DNA of 64,000 bases from contig QCCF01000005.1 of NCBI GenBank assembly GCA_003281365.1, forward strand, positions 26,677 through 90,676, given 5' to 3'. Below, in pieces: positions 1-10,889 of the stretch. Position 1 is the first letter of the stretch; the number at the start of each line of letters is the position of its first letter. Position numbers and translations under genes: made by a program. The stretch comes from Prochlorococcus sp. AG-347-K18 (GTDB lineage: Bacteria > Cyanobacteriota > Cyanobacteriia > PCC-6307 > Cyanobiaceae). Below the pieces are notes generated by a model. The model made no database searches. It saw only the letters and a program-made list of their open reading frames with translations, and was not told the DNA's origin.

Positions 1-883
1 ATCATACTTAGGGATTGAAAATGTACCTTTAATATCTAAAAGGTTTGCTGATGGAGAGCTCTATGTTCAGATTCAGCAATCTATTAGAGGCTGCGATGTA
101 TTTCTGGTACAGCCTACTTGCGCACCTGTTAACGATAGCTTGATGGAATTGATGATAATGGTTGATGCATGCAAAAGAGCATCGGCTAGACAAATAACAG
201 CTGTGATACCATATTTCGGATACGCTAGAGCAGATAGGAAGACTTCAGGAAGAGAATCTATAACTGCAAAGCTTACTGCTAATTTACTTGAAAGATCTGG
301 CGTCGATAGAGTTTTAGCTATGGATTTACATTCTGCTCAAATTCAAGGATATTTTGATATACCATGTGACCATATTTATGGATCCCCAGTTTTGATTGAT
401 TACTTAGAAAGCTTAAACTTAGAGGAAGTTGTAGTTGTTTCTCCTGATGTAGGCGGAGTTGCTAGGGCAAGAGCATTCGCAAAGCAAATGAAAGATGCCC
501 CATTAGCAATAATTGACAAAAGAAGAGCAGCTCATAATATCGCAGAAAGTTTAACAGTAATTGGAGAGGTAAAGGGTAAAACAGCTATTCTGATTGACGA
601 TATGATCGATACTGGTGGTACTATTTGCTCAGGGGCAAACTTATTGAAAAAAGAGGGAGCCAAGAGAATATTTGCATGTGCTTCACATGCAGTTTTTTCG
701 CCTCCTTCTTATGAAAGATTAAGTAGGAAAGATTTATTTGAACAGGTTATAGTAACTAACAGTATTCCTGTTGACATTAAAGAAAGTTTCTCGCAATTAA
801 AAGTTCTTTCAGTAGCAAATATGTTGGGAGAGGCTATTTGGAGAATTCATGAAGAAAGTTCTGTCAGCTCTATGTTTAGGTAA
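1..883 (+). CDS. prs: Ribose-phosphate pyrophosphokinase, 5'-truncated by window edge
   Basis: This enzyme makes PRPP from ribose 5-phosphate and ATP, feeding nucleotide, histidine and tryptophan synthesis in the cytoplasm. The reading frame is open from base 2, so the true start lies outside the window; the first ATG inside (140) is internal. Visible family motifs are the ATP-site segment YFGYARADRK and the PRPP-binding loop IDDMIDTGGTICSGA near the C-terminus. The N-terminal piece FADGELYVQI before base 140 also fits the family. The protein ends at a TAA at 881-883. About 293 residues are present of a family length near 320-330. Confidence 0.93.
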   Translation, partial: SYLGIENVPLISKRFADGELYVQIQQSIRGCDVFLVQPTCAPVNDSLMELMIMVDACKRASARQITAVIPYFGYARADRKTSGRESITAKLTANLLERSGVDRVLAMDLHSAQIQGYFDIPCDHIYGSPVLIDYLESLNLEEVVVVSPDVGGVARARAFAKQMKDAPLAIIDKRRAAHNIAESLTVIGEVKGKTAILIDDMIDTGGTICSGANLLKKEGAKRIFACASHAVFSPPSYERLSRKDLFEQVIVTNSIPVDIKESFSQLKVLSVANMLGEAIWRIHEESSVSSMFR

Positions 884-892
884 TGATAAGAA

Positions 893-1318
893 TTATTTTT
901 TATTTTCCTTAAATATTTCTTCTACTTTTTTTGTTACATCTTTGGGAACACTATCTGGACAATATTGAAGAGCTGTAGTAATAATTTGAAACTCTGCACC
1001 TGCGAATAGTTTTTCTTTCTTTAGTTTTTTATTCCCCAATTCCTTTACAGTACCTCCATGTTTCCCTTCTAAAACATTAACGTATGTTGCTGTAGCTATA
1101 CCAACTGCTTTATTAAATTCAATACCTGCTTTTGATGCGATACAAAGATAAGAGGCTCCCATTCCTTTATACAAATAAAGATCCTGTTCTGTGGCAGGCA
1201 ATTTCTTGTCTGCTTTAATTTCTTTATTTAATATAGTCATCTCAAAAAGAGATAAACTCAACAGAATAAAAAAACTTGTGAATTTAATAAATTTTTTTAA
1301 ATAAAAATTAATTACCAT
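893..1318 (-). CDS. Conserved hypothetical secreted or membrane-anchored protein, 141 aa
   Basis: I do not recognise a named family. The first ~35 residues form a lysine-flanked hydrophobic segment (FTSFFILLSLSLFEMTIL), consistent with a signal peptide or membrane anchor. The remainder is a lysine-rich soluble domain with two cysteines (in SYLCIAS and QYCPDS) that might form a disulfide outside the cytoplasm. It is convergent with prs, with a nine-base gap. The ATG start gives a sensible export signal, which supports the start chosen. Function is unknown. Confidence 0.6.
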   Translation of the reverse strand: MVINFYLKKFIKFTSFFILLSLSLFEMTILNKEIKADKKLPATEQDLYLYKGMGASYLCIASKAGIEFNKAVGIATATYVNVLEGKHGGTVKELGNKKLKKEKLFAGAEFQIITTALQYCPDSVPKDVTKKVEEIFKENKK

Positions 1319-1381
1319 TAACTAAAAACTTTTAATATCTAAGTTAACATCTAAAAATTAATTTTAATTGATGAAATGGAC

Positions 1382-1924
1382 TTACTTAATGATTTTTATT
1401 TCGTGATGATTCTCTACTATTTTTAGTTTATTTTTGTTCCATGAATATATAACCCTGTACCTGTAGTTATCAGAATCCACCAGTCTTGTGTGTTCAAGAA
1501 TATACCAATCTTTGTAAGAAGATTCGAAAATTATTTCATGTTCATCTACTTGCTTGATATTTGATATTCCTTCAACATCACTTAAATAAAAATTTCCCCT
1601 CACAAGTTGATGACCTTTTAAGAATGCATGCATTTCTCCTTGTTCTCTATATTGTGGATTCTCCTTAAAGAAATTATATTTTTTTTCTGGATACCACGTA
1701 AATTTATAATGCGATTCCCATTCAGATTTATTCTCTAAAGCTTGAATCTTTATATTCATGCACAAATTATAAGTTTTTTGCGCTTCATCAAGAAAATATG
1801 TTCTATTAGATTTCCAAGTCCCAATATTTCTCGAAAACCATCTTTTTAAATTGCTATTTAGGCTGATTTCTGGAGAATTATTTTCACCAAAATTTAAGTC
1901 TTTCTTTTGATTAATAACAACCAT
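1382..1924 (-). CDS. CpcS/CpeS-like (S-type bilin lyase-like) lipocalin-fold protein
   Basis: This 180-residue protein has the opening pattern RWFSRNIGTWKSNRTYF, resembling the FF..SAGKW.SQRT signature of the CpcS/CpeS lyase family. It also has a terminal RYRVIY strand of the lipocalin-like barrel. In phycobilisome-bearing cyanobacteria such proteins attach bilins to phycobiliproteins; Prochlorococcus retains relatives despite its antenna loss. The ATG start at 1924 leaves an unstructured ~25-residue N-terminus before the domain. The assignment is from remembered motif similarity, so a different lipocalin-like cyanobacterial family is possible. It is divergent from sasA. Confidence 0.45.
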   Translation of the reverse strand: MVVINQKKDLNFGENNSPEISLNSNLKRWFSRNIGTWKSNRTYFLDEAQKTYNLCMNIKIQALENKSEWESHYKFTWYPEKKYNFFKENPQYREQGEMHAFLKGHQLVRGNFYLSDVEGISNIKQVDEHEIIFESSYKDWYILEHTRLVDSDNYRYRVIYSWNKNKLKIVENHHEIKIIK

Positions 1925-2015
1925 TTATAAATAAGTCCTATGTATTTGATAGCTTATTTGTAGAATAAAAATAAATATCTTAAGGTGTTCATAAGGATTA
2001 ACAGCTTTTCAACAC

Positions 2016-3149
2016 TTGAGGGCAAATCATTTGATTGATAAAAAAGAGCTAAAACTAATACTTGTAGCTGCGAGGAATCAACTCTCTAGTAGTGATATTA
2101 AATCCCTCATTGCTTATTTAGAGTCAGATGATTGTGAATTTGAGATCTCACTTCAGATTTCTGAGCCTTCACAACAGCCAGAATTGCTCGAGTTACATAG
2201 ATTAGTTGCTATTCCCGCTCTTATAAAAGTTTCTCCAGCTCCGAAACAAATCTTTGCTGGAAGCAATATTTTTTCTCAATTGCAAAAATGGTTGCCAAGG
2301 TGGACTCAGGAAGGCTTAACAAAAAATCTTGGTATAAATTTGCAACCATCGAAAATTGATTCAATAAGAACTCAAAAAGAATTTCTCCTTGAGGACGAAC
2401 TGCTTGTTTTGAGACAAGAAAATGAAACATTAACAAAAAGAATAGAGTCTCAGGAAAGATTATTAAGAATGGTCGCTCATGAACTAAGAACACCTTTAAC
2501 TGCTGCTACTTTGGCTGTGCAAAGTCAAAAACTAGGACAAATAGATATTTCAAAACTCCAAGAGGTAATTAAAAGACGCTTAGAAGAGATTGAACTCTTA
2601 TCTCAGGATCTTTTAGAGGTTGGAACAACTAAATGGGAAGCATTATTTAATCCTCAGAAAATTGACTTAGGTAATATAAGTGCTGAAGTAATACTCGAAT
2701 TAGAAAAATTCTGGAGATTGAGGAATATTGAAATTGATACTGATATTCCATCAGATCTGCCTAGTGTATTTGCAGATCAAAGAAGAATGAGGCAAGTTTT
2801 TTTAAATTTAATTGAAAATGCTATTAAATTTTCTAAGGACTCTGGATCTATAAAAATCACAATGATTCACAAAACAAATCAATGGGTGGAAATAACAATT
2901 TGTGACAGTGGTGCAGGTATTCCTATGAGTGAACAAAAAAGAATTTTTCTTGATAGAGTCAGGTTGCCACAGACTTCTGAGGGGACTTCAGGATTTGGCA
3001 TAGGGTTATCTGTTTGCAGGAGAATAGTAGAAGTCCATGGAGGAAGAATATGGGTTGTATCAGAAATTGGTGAAGGTTCGTGCTTCCATTTTACCGTTCC
3101 CGTGTGGCAAGGACAAAACAAAGAGCAACAATACTTGACGAAAGGCTAG
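2016..3149 (+). CDS. sasA: Circadian output sensor histidine kinase SasA
   Basis: SasA reads the KaiC clock state and phosphorylates RpaA. Residues ~10-105 form the KaiB/thioredoxin-like sensor domain ([29 protein letters not shown]). A coiled linker follows, then the phosphoacceptor motif [10 protein letters not shown] with His155, and an ATPase domain with N box ([10 protein letters not shown]), DSGAGIP and [11 protein letters not shown]. The 377-residue length matches the family. The start is a TTG at 2016, with AAGGAT about 20 bases upstream; a second TTG at 2031 is an alternative that also keeps the whole sensor domain. Prochlorococcus has KaiB and KaiC but lacks KaiA, so this may be part of an hourglass-type timer. 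Confidence 0.92.
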   Translation: MRANHLIDKKELKLILVAARNQLSSSDIKSLIAYLESDDCEFEISLQISEPSQQPELLELHRLVAIPALIKVSPAPKQIFAGSNIFSQLQKWLPRWTQEGLTKNLGINLQPSKIDSIRTQKEFLLEDELLVLRQENETLTKRIESQERLLRMVAHELRTPLTAATLAVQSQKLGQIDISKLQEVIKRRLEEIELLSQDLLEVGTTKWEALFNPQKIDLGNISAEVILELEKFWRLRNIEIDTDIPSDLPSVFADQRRMRQVFLNLIENAIKFSKDSGSIKITMIHKTNQWVEITICDSGAGIPMSEQKRIFLDRVRLPQTSEGTSGFGIGLSVCRRIVEVHGGRIWVVSEIGEGSCFHFTVPVWQGQNKEQQYLTKG

Positions 3150-3190
3150 CCTTACTCTTAATTTTTAATAAGCTGTTATGCTACTTTCAT

Positions 3191-3263
3191 GGCCCCATCG
3201 TCTAGAGGCCTAGGACACCTCCCTTTCACGGAGGCGACAGGGGTTCGAATCCCCTTGGGGCTA
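3191..3263 (+). tRNA. trnE: tRNA-Glu (anticodon TTC)
   Basis: A complete cloverleaf can be folded by eye. Acceptor arms are 3191-3197 and 3256-3262, with a G-U closing pair. The anticodon stem CCTCC/GGAGG encloses loop CTTTCAC with anticodon TTC at 3225-3227. The T arm is AGGGG/CCCCT around TTCGAAT. CCA is not encoded. Besides translation, tRNA-Glu is the substrate for 5-aminolevulinate synthesis, so it supplies chlorophyll and haem biosynthesis. It lies about 40 bases after sasA. Confidence 0.97.
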
Positions 3264-3274
3264 TTGATTACATT

Positions 3275-3817
3275 TTAATCTAACTTTATTGATGATTTTG
3301 CTTGTCTATCTACGGCAATCAAATTTTCTGAAAGATCTTTTTTTAATCTTTTCTCAATCATTCCTATTGGCATCCACTGGCATCCTTGAACTGTAAGATC
3401 GTAAATTAATGAATTTTTTGAAGTATTTTTAATTTTTTGGATTTTCCAACTACCTTCAAATTTTCTGAAATCACCTTTAATTAAATTAAATTTTAAGAGG
3501 CCAAGTTCCTTATCTTCAAATAAATCGATAGTTACTTCAGCTGAAAATTTCATGCCAAGAAAATCTTGAGCCCCAACTTGTTTAAGGTGGACATTATTAT
3601 TTTTTTGATATATTTTTTTGCTTGACAGTAAGTTTGGGATGTAAAGATTTAGTCGATCATAATCTGTTAAAACATTCCATAAAGATTCGAAACTTGCTGA
3701 AGTTGTAAGTTGAGCTGCAAGTCTTCTAGTACCCCCAGAAAGCTTTTCCATCGTTTGCTCAATTGTCCTGTAATCATTGTTTTTAGAATGATTTACTGGT
3801 TCTTGAGAATTAATCAT
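3275..3817 (-). CDS. SRPBCC-fold (polyketide cyclase/dehydrase-like) protein
   Basis: This 180-residue protein carries the SRPBCC/START-like pattern of the cyclase/dehydrase family: SFESLWNVLTDYDRLNLYIPNL near residues 43-64, a central strand set, and a long C-terminal helix (MIEKRLKKDLSENLIAVDRQAK). Such folds bind hydrophobic ligands, and cyanobacterial members are mostly uncharacterised. No signal peptide is seen. It converges on tRNA-Glu and is divergent from petH with a 183-base gap. Substrate and role are unknown. Confidence 0.75.
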   Translation of the reverse strand: MINSQEPVNHSKNNDYRTIEQTMEKLSGGTRRLAAQLTTSASFESLWNVLTDYDRLNLYIPNLLSSKKIYQKNNNVHLKQVGAQDFLGMKFSAEVTIDLFEDKELGLLKFNLIKGDFRKFEGSWKIQKIKNTSKNSLIYDLTVQGCQWMPIGMIEKRLKKDLSENLIAVDRQAKSSIKLD

Positions 3818-3948
3818 AAATGAAATTTTTTAATAGATTAAAAAATTATTTCTGTGTAACTATACAGATAAAAACAATAAATACCGAGAAATAAAAATAA
3901 TTTCATTTATTTATTCCGATCTCAAAACGTAACCATTTTTGTAAAATC

Positions 3949-3970
3949 ACTACAAATTAAACTACAAATT
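3949..3970 (+). repeat. Tandem ACTACAAATT direct repeat in the petH leader
   Basis: ACTACAAATT occurs at 3949-3958 and again at 3961-3970, a 12-base period close to one helical turn, 30-50 bases upstream of the petH ATG. It lies in the region expected to hold promoter or activator contacts. The regulatory meaning is inference; AT-rich chance similarity is possible. Confidence 0.35.
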
Positions 3971-3997
3971 GATAATCTTTTATATATAGAAAATTAA

Positions 3998-5128
<1,131 letters not shown>

Positions 5129-5238
5129 ATGTTTTATATAAATTTTTAAGTTTCAACTACTAAATACTTTTTGGTTTAGACACAATACGTAGCTAATTTT
5201 AGAAAAAAAGAGGATTTTAAAATAAGAATACTAATAAA

Positions 5239-6762
5239 ATGCCTTCAACTTTAAGTAATCCTCTAAGATTAGGTTTACGGCAGGAAAGAGTCATTTCTCC
5301 ACAATGCTTAGTAATATTTGGTGCTAGTGGAGACCTTACTCATAGAAAATTAATACCAGCCTTATTTAATCTTTATTTGCAAAGGAGAATTCCTAGTGAA
5401 TTTGGAATAGTTGGATGTGCGAGAAGAGCTTGGACTGACAATGAGTTTAGAGAAAAGATGAAAGTAAAGCTATCCAATCAAATATCTGGTAAAGAAAGGG
5501 AGTGGGAAAATTTTTCTAATTATCTTTTCTATGAGCCAGTTGACTTACAACAAAATGACCATGTCGTTAGGCTTTCTAAAAGATTAAATGAAATTGATAA
5601 AACGCAAGCTACTCATGGAAATAGAACATTTTATTTATCAGTATCTCCGAATTTCTATTCAAGTGGATGTCAAGCTCTTAAAGCAGCTGGCCTTTTAGAT
5701 GACCCTAAGAAAAGTCGTTTAGTGATTGAAAAACCTTTTGGAAGAGATTATTCAAGTGCAAAAAAATTGAATAAGATCGTTCAAAGTTGTGCTGAAGAAA
5801 GTCAGATTTATAGGATTGATCATTACTTAGGTAAAGAGACAGTTCAAAATATTCTTGTTTTGCGGTTTGCCAACACTATTTTTGAACCAATCTGGAACAG
5901 AAATTATATATCAAGTATTCAAATTACTTCATCTGAAACAGTGGGTGTTGAAGATAGAGCAGGTTATTACGAAAGCTCTGGTGCTTTACGAGATATGCTT
6001 CAAAATCATATGACTCAAATGCTTGCTGTAACTGCCATGGAACCTCCTGGAAAGTTTGAACCAGAAGCAATAAGGAATGAAAAAGCTAAGGTTCTTCAAG
6101 CCTCAAAACTTGCTGATGAAAATGAACCCTGGAATTGTTGCGTAAGAGGTCAATATGGAGAGGGAGGAAATATTTCAAATCGACTTAAAGGATATAGGCA
6201 GGAAGATGGCGTTAATTTTAATAGCACAACAGAAACATATATTGCGACAAAAGTTTTCGTTGATAACTGGCGATGGCAAGGGGTTCCTTTTTATTTGAGA
6301 ACAGGTAAAAGACTACCTAAAAGACTTGGAGAAATAGTCTTGACTTTTAAAGACGTTCCTGTTCATTTATTTGAATCAACAATAATAAATCCTGCCCCAA
6401 ATCAACTTGTTCTTAGAATTCAGCCAAATGAAGGGGCTACTTTTAAATTCGAGGTAAAGTCACCTGGATCTGGAATGAAATCAAGACCTGTTGAGATGGA
6501 ATTTTCTTATGATGAATCATTTGGAGAACCCTCAGATGAAGGCTATGTAAGATTATTAGCTGATGCAATGCTTTCTGATCCAACCTTATTTACTCGAAGT
6601 GATGAAGTAGAGGCTGCCTGGAAACTTTATACACCATTAATAGAACTTATGGATAATTCTCCATGGAAGTTACCTATTTATAACTATGAATCTATGACGT
6701 GGGGACCTCCTCAATCTGATCAATTACTTTCAAAAGATAATATTTTCTGGCGAAGACCTTAA
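5239..6762 (+). CDS. zwf: Glucose-6-phosphate 1-dehydrogenase
   Basis: It oxidises glucose 6-phosphate to 6-phosphogluconolactone with NADP+, entering the oxidative pentose phosphate pathway that provides reductant at night. The Rossmann motif FGASGDLTHRKLIPALFNLY lies at residues ~27-46, the active-site signature RIDHYLGKETVQN near 192-204, and EKPFGRD upstream of it. At 507 residues it is full length. It is followed after two bases by opcA, whose product activates this enzyme, so the pair is surely co-transcribed. Confidence 0.97.
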   Translation: MPSTLSNPLRLGLRQERVISPQCLVIFGASGDLTHRKLIPALFNLYLQRRIPSEFGIVGCARRAWTDNEFREKMKVKLSNQISGKEREWENFSNYLFYEPVDLQQNDHVVRLSKRLNEIDKTQATHGNRTFYLSVSPNFYSSGCQALKAAGLLDDPKKSRLVIEKPFGRDYSSAKKLNKIVQSCAEESQIYRIDHYLGKETVQNILVLRFANTIFEPIWNRNYISSIQITSSETVGVEDRAGYYESSGALRDMLQNHMTQMLAVTAMEPPGKFEPEAIRNEKAKVLQASKLADENEPWNCCVRGQYGEGGNISNRLKGYRQEDGVNFNSTTETYIATKVFVDNWRWQGVPFYLRTGKRLPKRLGEIVLTFKDVPVHLFESTIINPAPNQLVLRIQPNEGATFKFEVKSPGSGMKSRPVEMEFSYDESFGEPSDEGYVRLLADAMLSDPTLFTRSDEVEAAWKLYTPLIELMDNSPWKLPIYNYESMTWGPPQSDQLLSKDNIFWRRP

Positions 6763-6764
6763 AA

Positions 6765-8066
6765 ATGAAACCGCAACTAACACTCCAAACTCCATTAGAG
6801 CTTCCTTATCAGGAAATTTCTAATTATCTTAATAAATTATGGATTTCAGAAGATAAAGATAATACTGGAGCTAATACTTTTACATTAATGGTCTGGCAGC
6901 CTGCTTGGCTAGAACAATGTTTAGTTCAAAAAGGATTAGTAAATGAACCAATAACTGGAAATTTAAGTCAAGAGATTATTGAAGTTGCTAAAAAATTTTT
7001 ATTAGATCAAGGACTTCCTATCAATACTTCTCTTAATAGTAAAGAATTATTAAATTTGTTGAAGGAAAATTTATCTAATAATGACCTTGAAGATTTTAGA
7101 GGACAATTTTTTGAATCATCAATTAGTACATTGAATCCAAGAAGATTAATAACTCTAGCGCCAACTTTAAATAAAAATTCAGATATCAAAACTTTTGTGT
7201 CTGCATACTGTCCATTAAGTGATACTCCATCTATGCAACCCATATGTGGGGATTTAGTAGTTATTAGGGGCGACTCAGCTTCAATATCCAATAAAGGATT
7301 AAAAATAATTGATGAATTATTTATTGATGAATTACCTTCATGGTTGTGGTGGAATGGAAGCTTGGATGAATCGCCCGAAATCTTTCAATATTTTGCTAAT
7401 TATGGTTTAAGGATAATAATTGATACCGCTCTTGGATCGCCTAACAGATGTTTAAAAGTTTTAGATCAACTAAATAATTCAAATAAAGCTATTAATGATT
7501 TGAATTGGGTTAGGTTGAAAAATTGGAGGGAATCATTGGCAATGATTTTTGATCCACCTTCGAGGAGACCAATTTTAGAACATATTGCTGATATTGATAT
7601 TGATATTGCAGGAGATCATATAATTCAAGCTTTGTTTTTGATTTCATGGATTAGCGATAAACTTGGTTGGTCTTTTTTAAGAGTTGAAAGTAATTCAGAA
7701 TCAACAAAAATAGAGTTTGAAAGAATTAATGGAGAAATAATTTCCGCATCAATTAATCCTTTGTCTTTGGGAAATCCAAGTATTCATTTAGGACAAGTTA
7801 TTGGATTGAGGTTGATTTCAAAAATTAGTGAGGTTCAAAAAAATAATACTTGTGTAATACTTGGCTGTGAATCAGTGGAATGTATGAGACTTGAAGCAGG
7901 TGGAATGGCTAATATGGAATTAATAGAAAAAGTTGTTCCAAATTCTCTTTCTACATCAGAGTATGATGTAAGTAAATTATTGGGAAGTAGTAGAGGAAGT
8001 ACGAGTCCTCTTTTCGAAAAATCTATTAATATAGCTCTTCAAATATTTAATGGTTTTAATAACTAA
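6765..8066 (+). CDS. opcA: Glucose-6-phosphate dehydrogenase assembly/activator protein OpcA
   Basis: OpcA is an allosteric activator and assembly factor for Zwf, responsive to thioredoxin in other cyanobacteria. The 433-residue product has the family layout: an N-terminal segment ending in NTFTLMVWQPAWLEQCLV, a central PLSDTPSMQPICGDLVVIRG region and WLWWNGSLDESPEIF. Position is decisive, two bases after zwf and overlapping no other frame. Cysteines at the N-terminal WLEQC and in ILGCESVEC could be redox targets; this is inference. Confidence 0.92.
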   Translation: MKPQLTLQTPLELPYQEISNYLNKLWISEDKDNTGANTFTLMVWQPAWLEQCLVQKGLVNEPITGNLSQEIIEVAKKFLLDQGLPINTSLNSKELLNLLKENLSNNDLEDFRGQFFESSISTLNPRRLITLAPTLNKNSDIKTFVSAYCPLSDTPSMQPICGDLVVIRGDSASISNKGLKIIDELFIDELPSWLWWNGSLDESPEIFQYFANYGLRIIIDTALGSPNRCLKVLDQLNNSNKAINDLNWVRLKNWRESLAMIFDPPSRRPILEHIADIDIDIAGDHIIQALFLISWISDKLGWSFLRVESNSESTKIEFERINGEIISASINPLSLGNPSIHLGQVIGLRLISKISEVQKNNTCVILGCESVECMRLEAGGMANMELIEKVVPNSLSTSEYDVSKLLGSSRGSTSPLFEKSINIALQIFNGFNN

Positions 8067-8069
8067 TAA

Positions 8070-9449
8070 ATGCCTTGTGTAATATCTTCTCCTTCAACTG
8101 ATAGTGGTAAAACTACATTATCGCTTTTGATATCTTGTTGGGCATTCTCAAGGGGTATAAAAATTCAAACTTTCAAGGTTGGCCCAGATTATCTTGATCA
8201 ACAACAACTTAGTTCAATTGGCCAACCTATTTGTAGGAATTTAGATATTTTTTTAAGCGGTGAGGAATGGGTTCAAGAAAGTTTTTTAAAACATTCTTTA
8301 AAATATGAATTCTCATTAATTGAAGGAGCAATGGGTCTATTTGATGGATTAGGGTCAACAACCTATTCCAGCACAGCAAATATTTCTAAACTTCTCAATG
8401 CCCCAGTAATTTTTATTGTTAATGCAAGAGGTCAAGTAGCTTCTCTTTTGGCTACTGTTAGAGGTTTTAGAGGTTTTGATAGTGATTTGTTAATAGCAGG
8501 CATTATTTTTAACAACGTTAATTCAGATAGGCATAAAAAATTAATCAAAGAAGTTTTTAAAAATGAAGACATCGAAATCCTCGGTTTTTTACCATCTGAT
8601 TCAAAAATAACTATAAACAAAGCTAATTTAGGTTTGATATCTCCATTGGATAATGGTAAAGAAATTGATGTTGAATATTTTGCAAATTTCGCAGAAAGAA
8701 ATCTTGAGATATTTTCTCTAATTAAATTTCTGAAATCTCCTCAAAAGAAAATATTTAATTCTCTCGGTTTTGAAGATTTTAAAATAGATAATAGTAAACC
8801 TATAGCAATTGCAGAAGATAAAATTTTTCATTTTCAATACCCTGAAACAAAAGAGTTTTTGAGCGAAATAGGCATACCATTGATTTCATGGAGTATTTAT
8901 GATGATGAAGAAATACCTGATGAGGCTTTCTCTTTAATTATTCCTGGGGGATTCCCTGAAAAATATGCTGATCATATAAGTGATTCTGTAAAAAGTTTAA
9001 ATTCGCTAAGGAAATTTCGCAAAAATGGATTTATATATGCAGAGTGCGGAGGGATGATGATTTTAGGCGACTTTATTAAAGATGAAAATGGTAATAATCA
9101 TAAAATGAGTGGCATACTGCCTTTTAGATCAAAAAAAAGTAAACTTTCAGTAGGTTATCGATACATTGAGGGTTTAAAAGATACTCCAATCATTAAACAA
9201 AATCAATTAATTAGAGGACATGAATTTCATTACTGGGAAATTGAAAATAATTTATCTGAACTTTATTTGAGAAAAGCTGAGCATCAGAAAAAATTTTCTG
9301 CCCCATGGAAAATTAAGTCATGGGAGACTGAATATAAAAATGAAGGCTTTTTTGATGAAAAATTACATGCAAGTTGGATTCACTTACATTTACCGAGTTC
9401 TCCAGAAGTCGCAAAAAACTTTATAGATGCCACCCAAATTAGTTTTTAA
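8070..9449 (+). CDS. cobB: Cobyrinic acid a,c-diamide synthase (CobB/CbiA)
   Basis: It amidates the a and c carboxylates of cobyrinic acid using glutamine and ATP, an early corrin-ring step of (pseudo)cobalamin synthesis. An N-terminal dethiobiotin-synthetase-like P-loop is seen (SPSTDSGKTTLSLLI, residues ~7-21), with the KVGPDYLD motif. The C-terminal class I-like amidotransferase has nucleophile segment YAECGGMMILG near residue 325 and a terminal LHASWIHLHLP histidine. At 459 residues it is full length. It starts three bases after opcA and likely shares its transcript. Confidence 0.93.
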   Translation: MPCVISSPSTDSGKTTLSLLISCWAFSRGIKIQTFKVGPDYLDQQQLSSIGQPICRNLDIFLSGEEWVQESFLKHSLKYEFSLIEGAMGLFDGLGSTTYSSTANISKLLNAPVIFIVNARGQVASLLATVRGFRGFDSDLLIAGIIFNNVNSDRHKKLIKEVFKNEDIEILGFLPSDSKITINKANLGLISPLDNGKEIDVEYFANFAERNLEIFSLIKFLKSPQKKIFNSLGFEDFKIDNSKPIAIAEDKIFHFQYPETKEFLSEIGIPLISWSIYDDEEIPDEAFSLIIPGGFPEKYADHISDSVKSLNSLRKFRKNGFIYAECGGMMILGDFIKDENGNNHKMSGILPFRSKKSKLSVGYRYIEGLKDTPIIKQNQLIRGHEFHYWEIENNLSELYLRKAEHQKKFSAPWKIKSWETEYKNEGFFDEKLHASWIHLHLPSSPEVAKNFIDATQISF

Positions 9450-9457
9450 AAAGATTC

Positions 9458-9937
9458 TTAATTTATTATTAAATCAAATATTTTAAGAGGAGATCCTAAA
9501 AAAAACATTCCAGGCAAAGTGATTAACGGTCCTAAAAGACTTCCCACCATGACCTCGATTTTTGTGTGGCCCAGATTTTCTTTTAAAAGTAATTCAGATT
9601 TAGGGTCTAATTTTTTTGAAAGTTTATTGATTTCTGAAGCTTGAATTCCAGCTGATTTTCGAACTCCACTAGCGTCATACATAACTATAAGTGCTACCGC
9701 AATTGATAATGCAAATATTGAGCTATCGAATCCCAATTCATAACCTATGCCAGATGTAGCACCAGTTATTAATGCGGAATGACTGGAAGGCATACCGCCG
9801 GTCTCGAAAATAATTCCAAATCTTATCTTTCCATTTGAAAAGAAATTGAATACAATTTTAAGTAATTGAGCTAGTAAACAGGATAATAAGCTCCAGAATA
9901 GAACTGAATTATTAAAGAAGGGAAAAAACTCAGACAT
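9458..9937 (-). CDS. DUF212 (divergent PAP2 / acid phosphatase-haloperoxidase-related) membrane protein
   Basis: This 159-residue protein has the DUF212 hallmark GGMPSSHSA (residues ~47-55), resembling a PAP2 phosphatase signature, and several hydrophobic helices. Plant and cyanobacterial relatives are poorly characterised and annotated as acid phosphatase/vanadium-dependent haloperoxidase-related. It is the downstream gene of crtE with a 13-base gap, so both are probably co-transcribed. It converges on cobB with an 8-base gap. Confidence 0.85.
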   Translation of the reverse strand: MSEFFPFFNNSVLFWSLLSCLLAQLLKIVFNFFSNGKIRFGIIFETGGMPSSHSALITGATSGIGYELGFDSSIFALSIAVALIVMYDASGVRKSAGIQASEINKLSKKLDPKSELLLKENLGHTKIEVMVGSLLGPLITLPGMFFLGSPLKIFDLIIN

Positions 9938-9950
9938 AAATTAAAACTAA

Positions 9951-10853
9951 TTATCTGTCTCTATTTGTAATAAAGTCAGCCAAAGATATTAAATACTTTG
10001 CATCTGCACCCCAAGGTTCAATTGCTTTTTTTGCCTTTTCAACTAAATCAAATGCTCTTTTCTTTGACTCCTCCATTCCAAGTAATTTAGGGTAAGTAGT
10101 TTTGTCAGCTAAAAGATCTTTGCCGGCAGTTTTACCGAGCTTCTCACTGCTCGAAGTCAAATCAAGAATGTCATCTATTATTTGGAAGGCTAAACCAATT
10201 CCCTCTGCATATGTTGTTAGAGCTTTTAATAGTTTTTGGTTAGCGCCTGCAATCATCGCGCCGGTTCTTACGCAAGCCTTTAATAAAGCCCCAGTCTTAT
10301 GAAGATGAATATATTCGAGAGTTTCAAGATCGACTTCTTTGCCTTCGCATTCCAAATCAACAACTTGTCCCCCTACAAGGCCTGGTGCACCAGCAACTAG
10401 AGATAATTCGCCAATTACATTTAATAATCTATTTGGATCTACTCCAGGGCTTCTTAAAGAGACCATTTCAAAGGCTCTAGTTAGTAAGGCATCGCCTGCA
10501 AGAATAGCTATTGCATCTCCATACACTTTATGATTTGTAGGCCTACCTCTCCTCAAGTCATCATTATCCATAGCAGGTAGATCATCATGAATCAAAGACA
10601 TTGTATGTATCATCTCTATTGCTACTGCAGTAGGAACAGCAAGAGAGGGCTCTCCTCCAGCCAGTGAACAAGAGGCTAAACATAAAATTGGACGAATTCT
10701 TTTCCCTCCAGCTAAAAGGGAATATCTCATTGATTCTCTTAATATTTCTGGATTCTCAGGACCCAATGAAAAATCAAGTGCTTCTTCAACAACCTTTTTT
10801 GTGTTTTTAAGATATTTTTCAAAATCAGAAATATTATTTATAACTTCAGTCAT
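9951..10853 (-). CDS. crtE: Geranylgeranyl diphosphate synthase
   Basis: It condenses isopentenyl diphosphate units to GGPP, the precursor of carotenoids, the chlorophyll phytyl tail and quinone side chains. The first aspartate-rich motif [13 protein letters not shown] is at residues ~88-100 and the second FQIIDDILD near 228-236; GGKRIRP precedes the first. The 300-residue length is typical of a short-chain trans-prenyltransferase, and family context in cyanobacteria favours the GGPP product. It lies between folD and the DUF212 gene on the same strand. Confidence 0.95.
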   Translation of the reverse strand: MTEVINNISDFEKYLKNTKKVVEEALDFSLGPENPEILRESMRYSLLAGGKRIRPILCLASCSLAGGEPSLAVPTAVAIEMIHTMSLIHDDLPAMDNDDLRRGRPTNHKVYGDAIAILAGDALLTRAFEMVSLRSPGVDPNRLLNVIGELSLVAGAPGLVGGQVVDLECEGKEVDLETLEYIHLHKTGALLKACVRTGAMIAGANQKLLKALTTYAEGIGLAFQIIDDILDLTSSSEKLGKTAGKDLLADKTTYPKLLGMEESKKRAFDLVEKAKKAIEPWGADAKYLISLADFITNRDR

Positions 10854-10889
10854 TTTATACCTTCAGTAAAAAATTTTTCATCTTGTAGT

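Noticed and set aside
2221..3121. Reverse-strand open frames inside sasA
   Set aside because: They are shadows of the well-supported histidine kinase frame.
3941..3953. A possible NtcA site (GTA...TAC) upstream of petH
   Set aside because: The spacing is GTA-N7-TAC; the NtcA consensus needs eight bases between the triplets.
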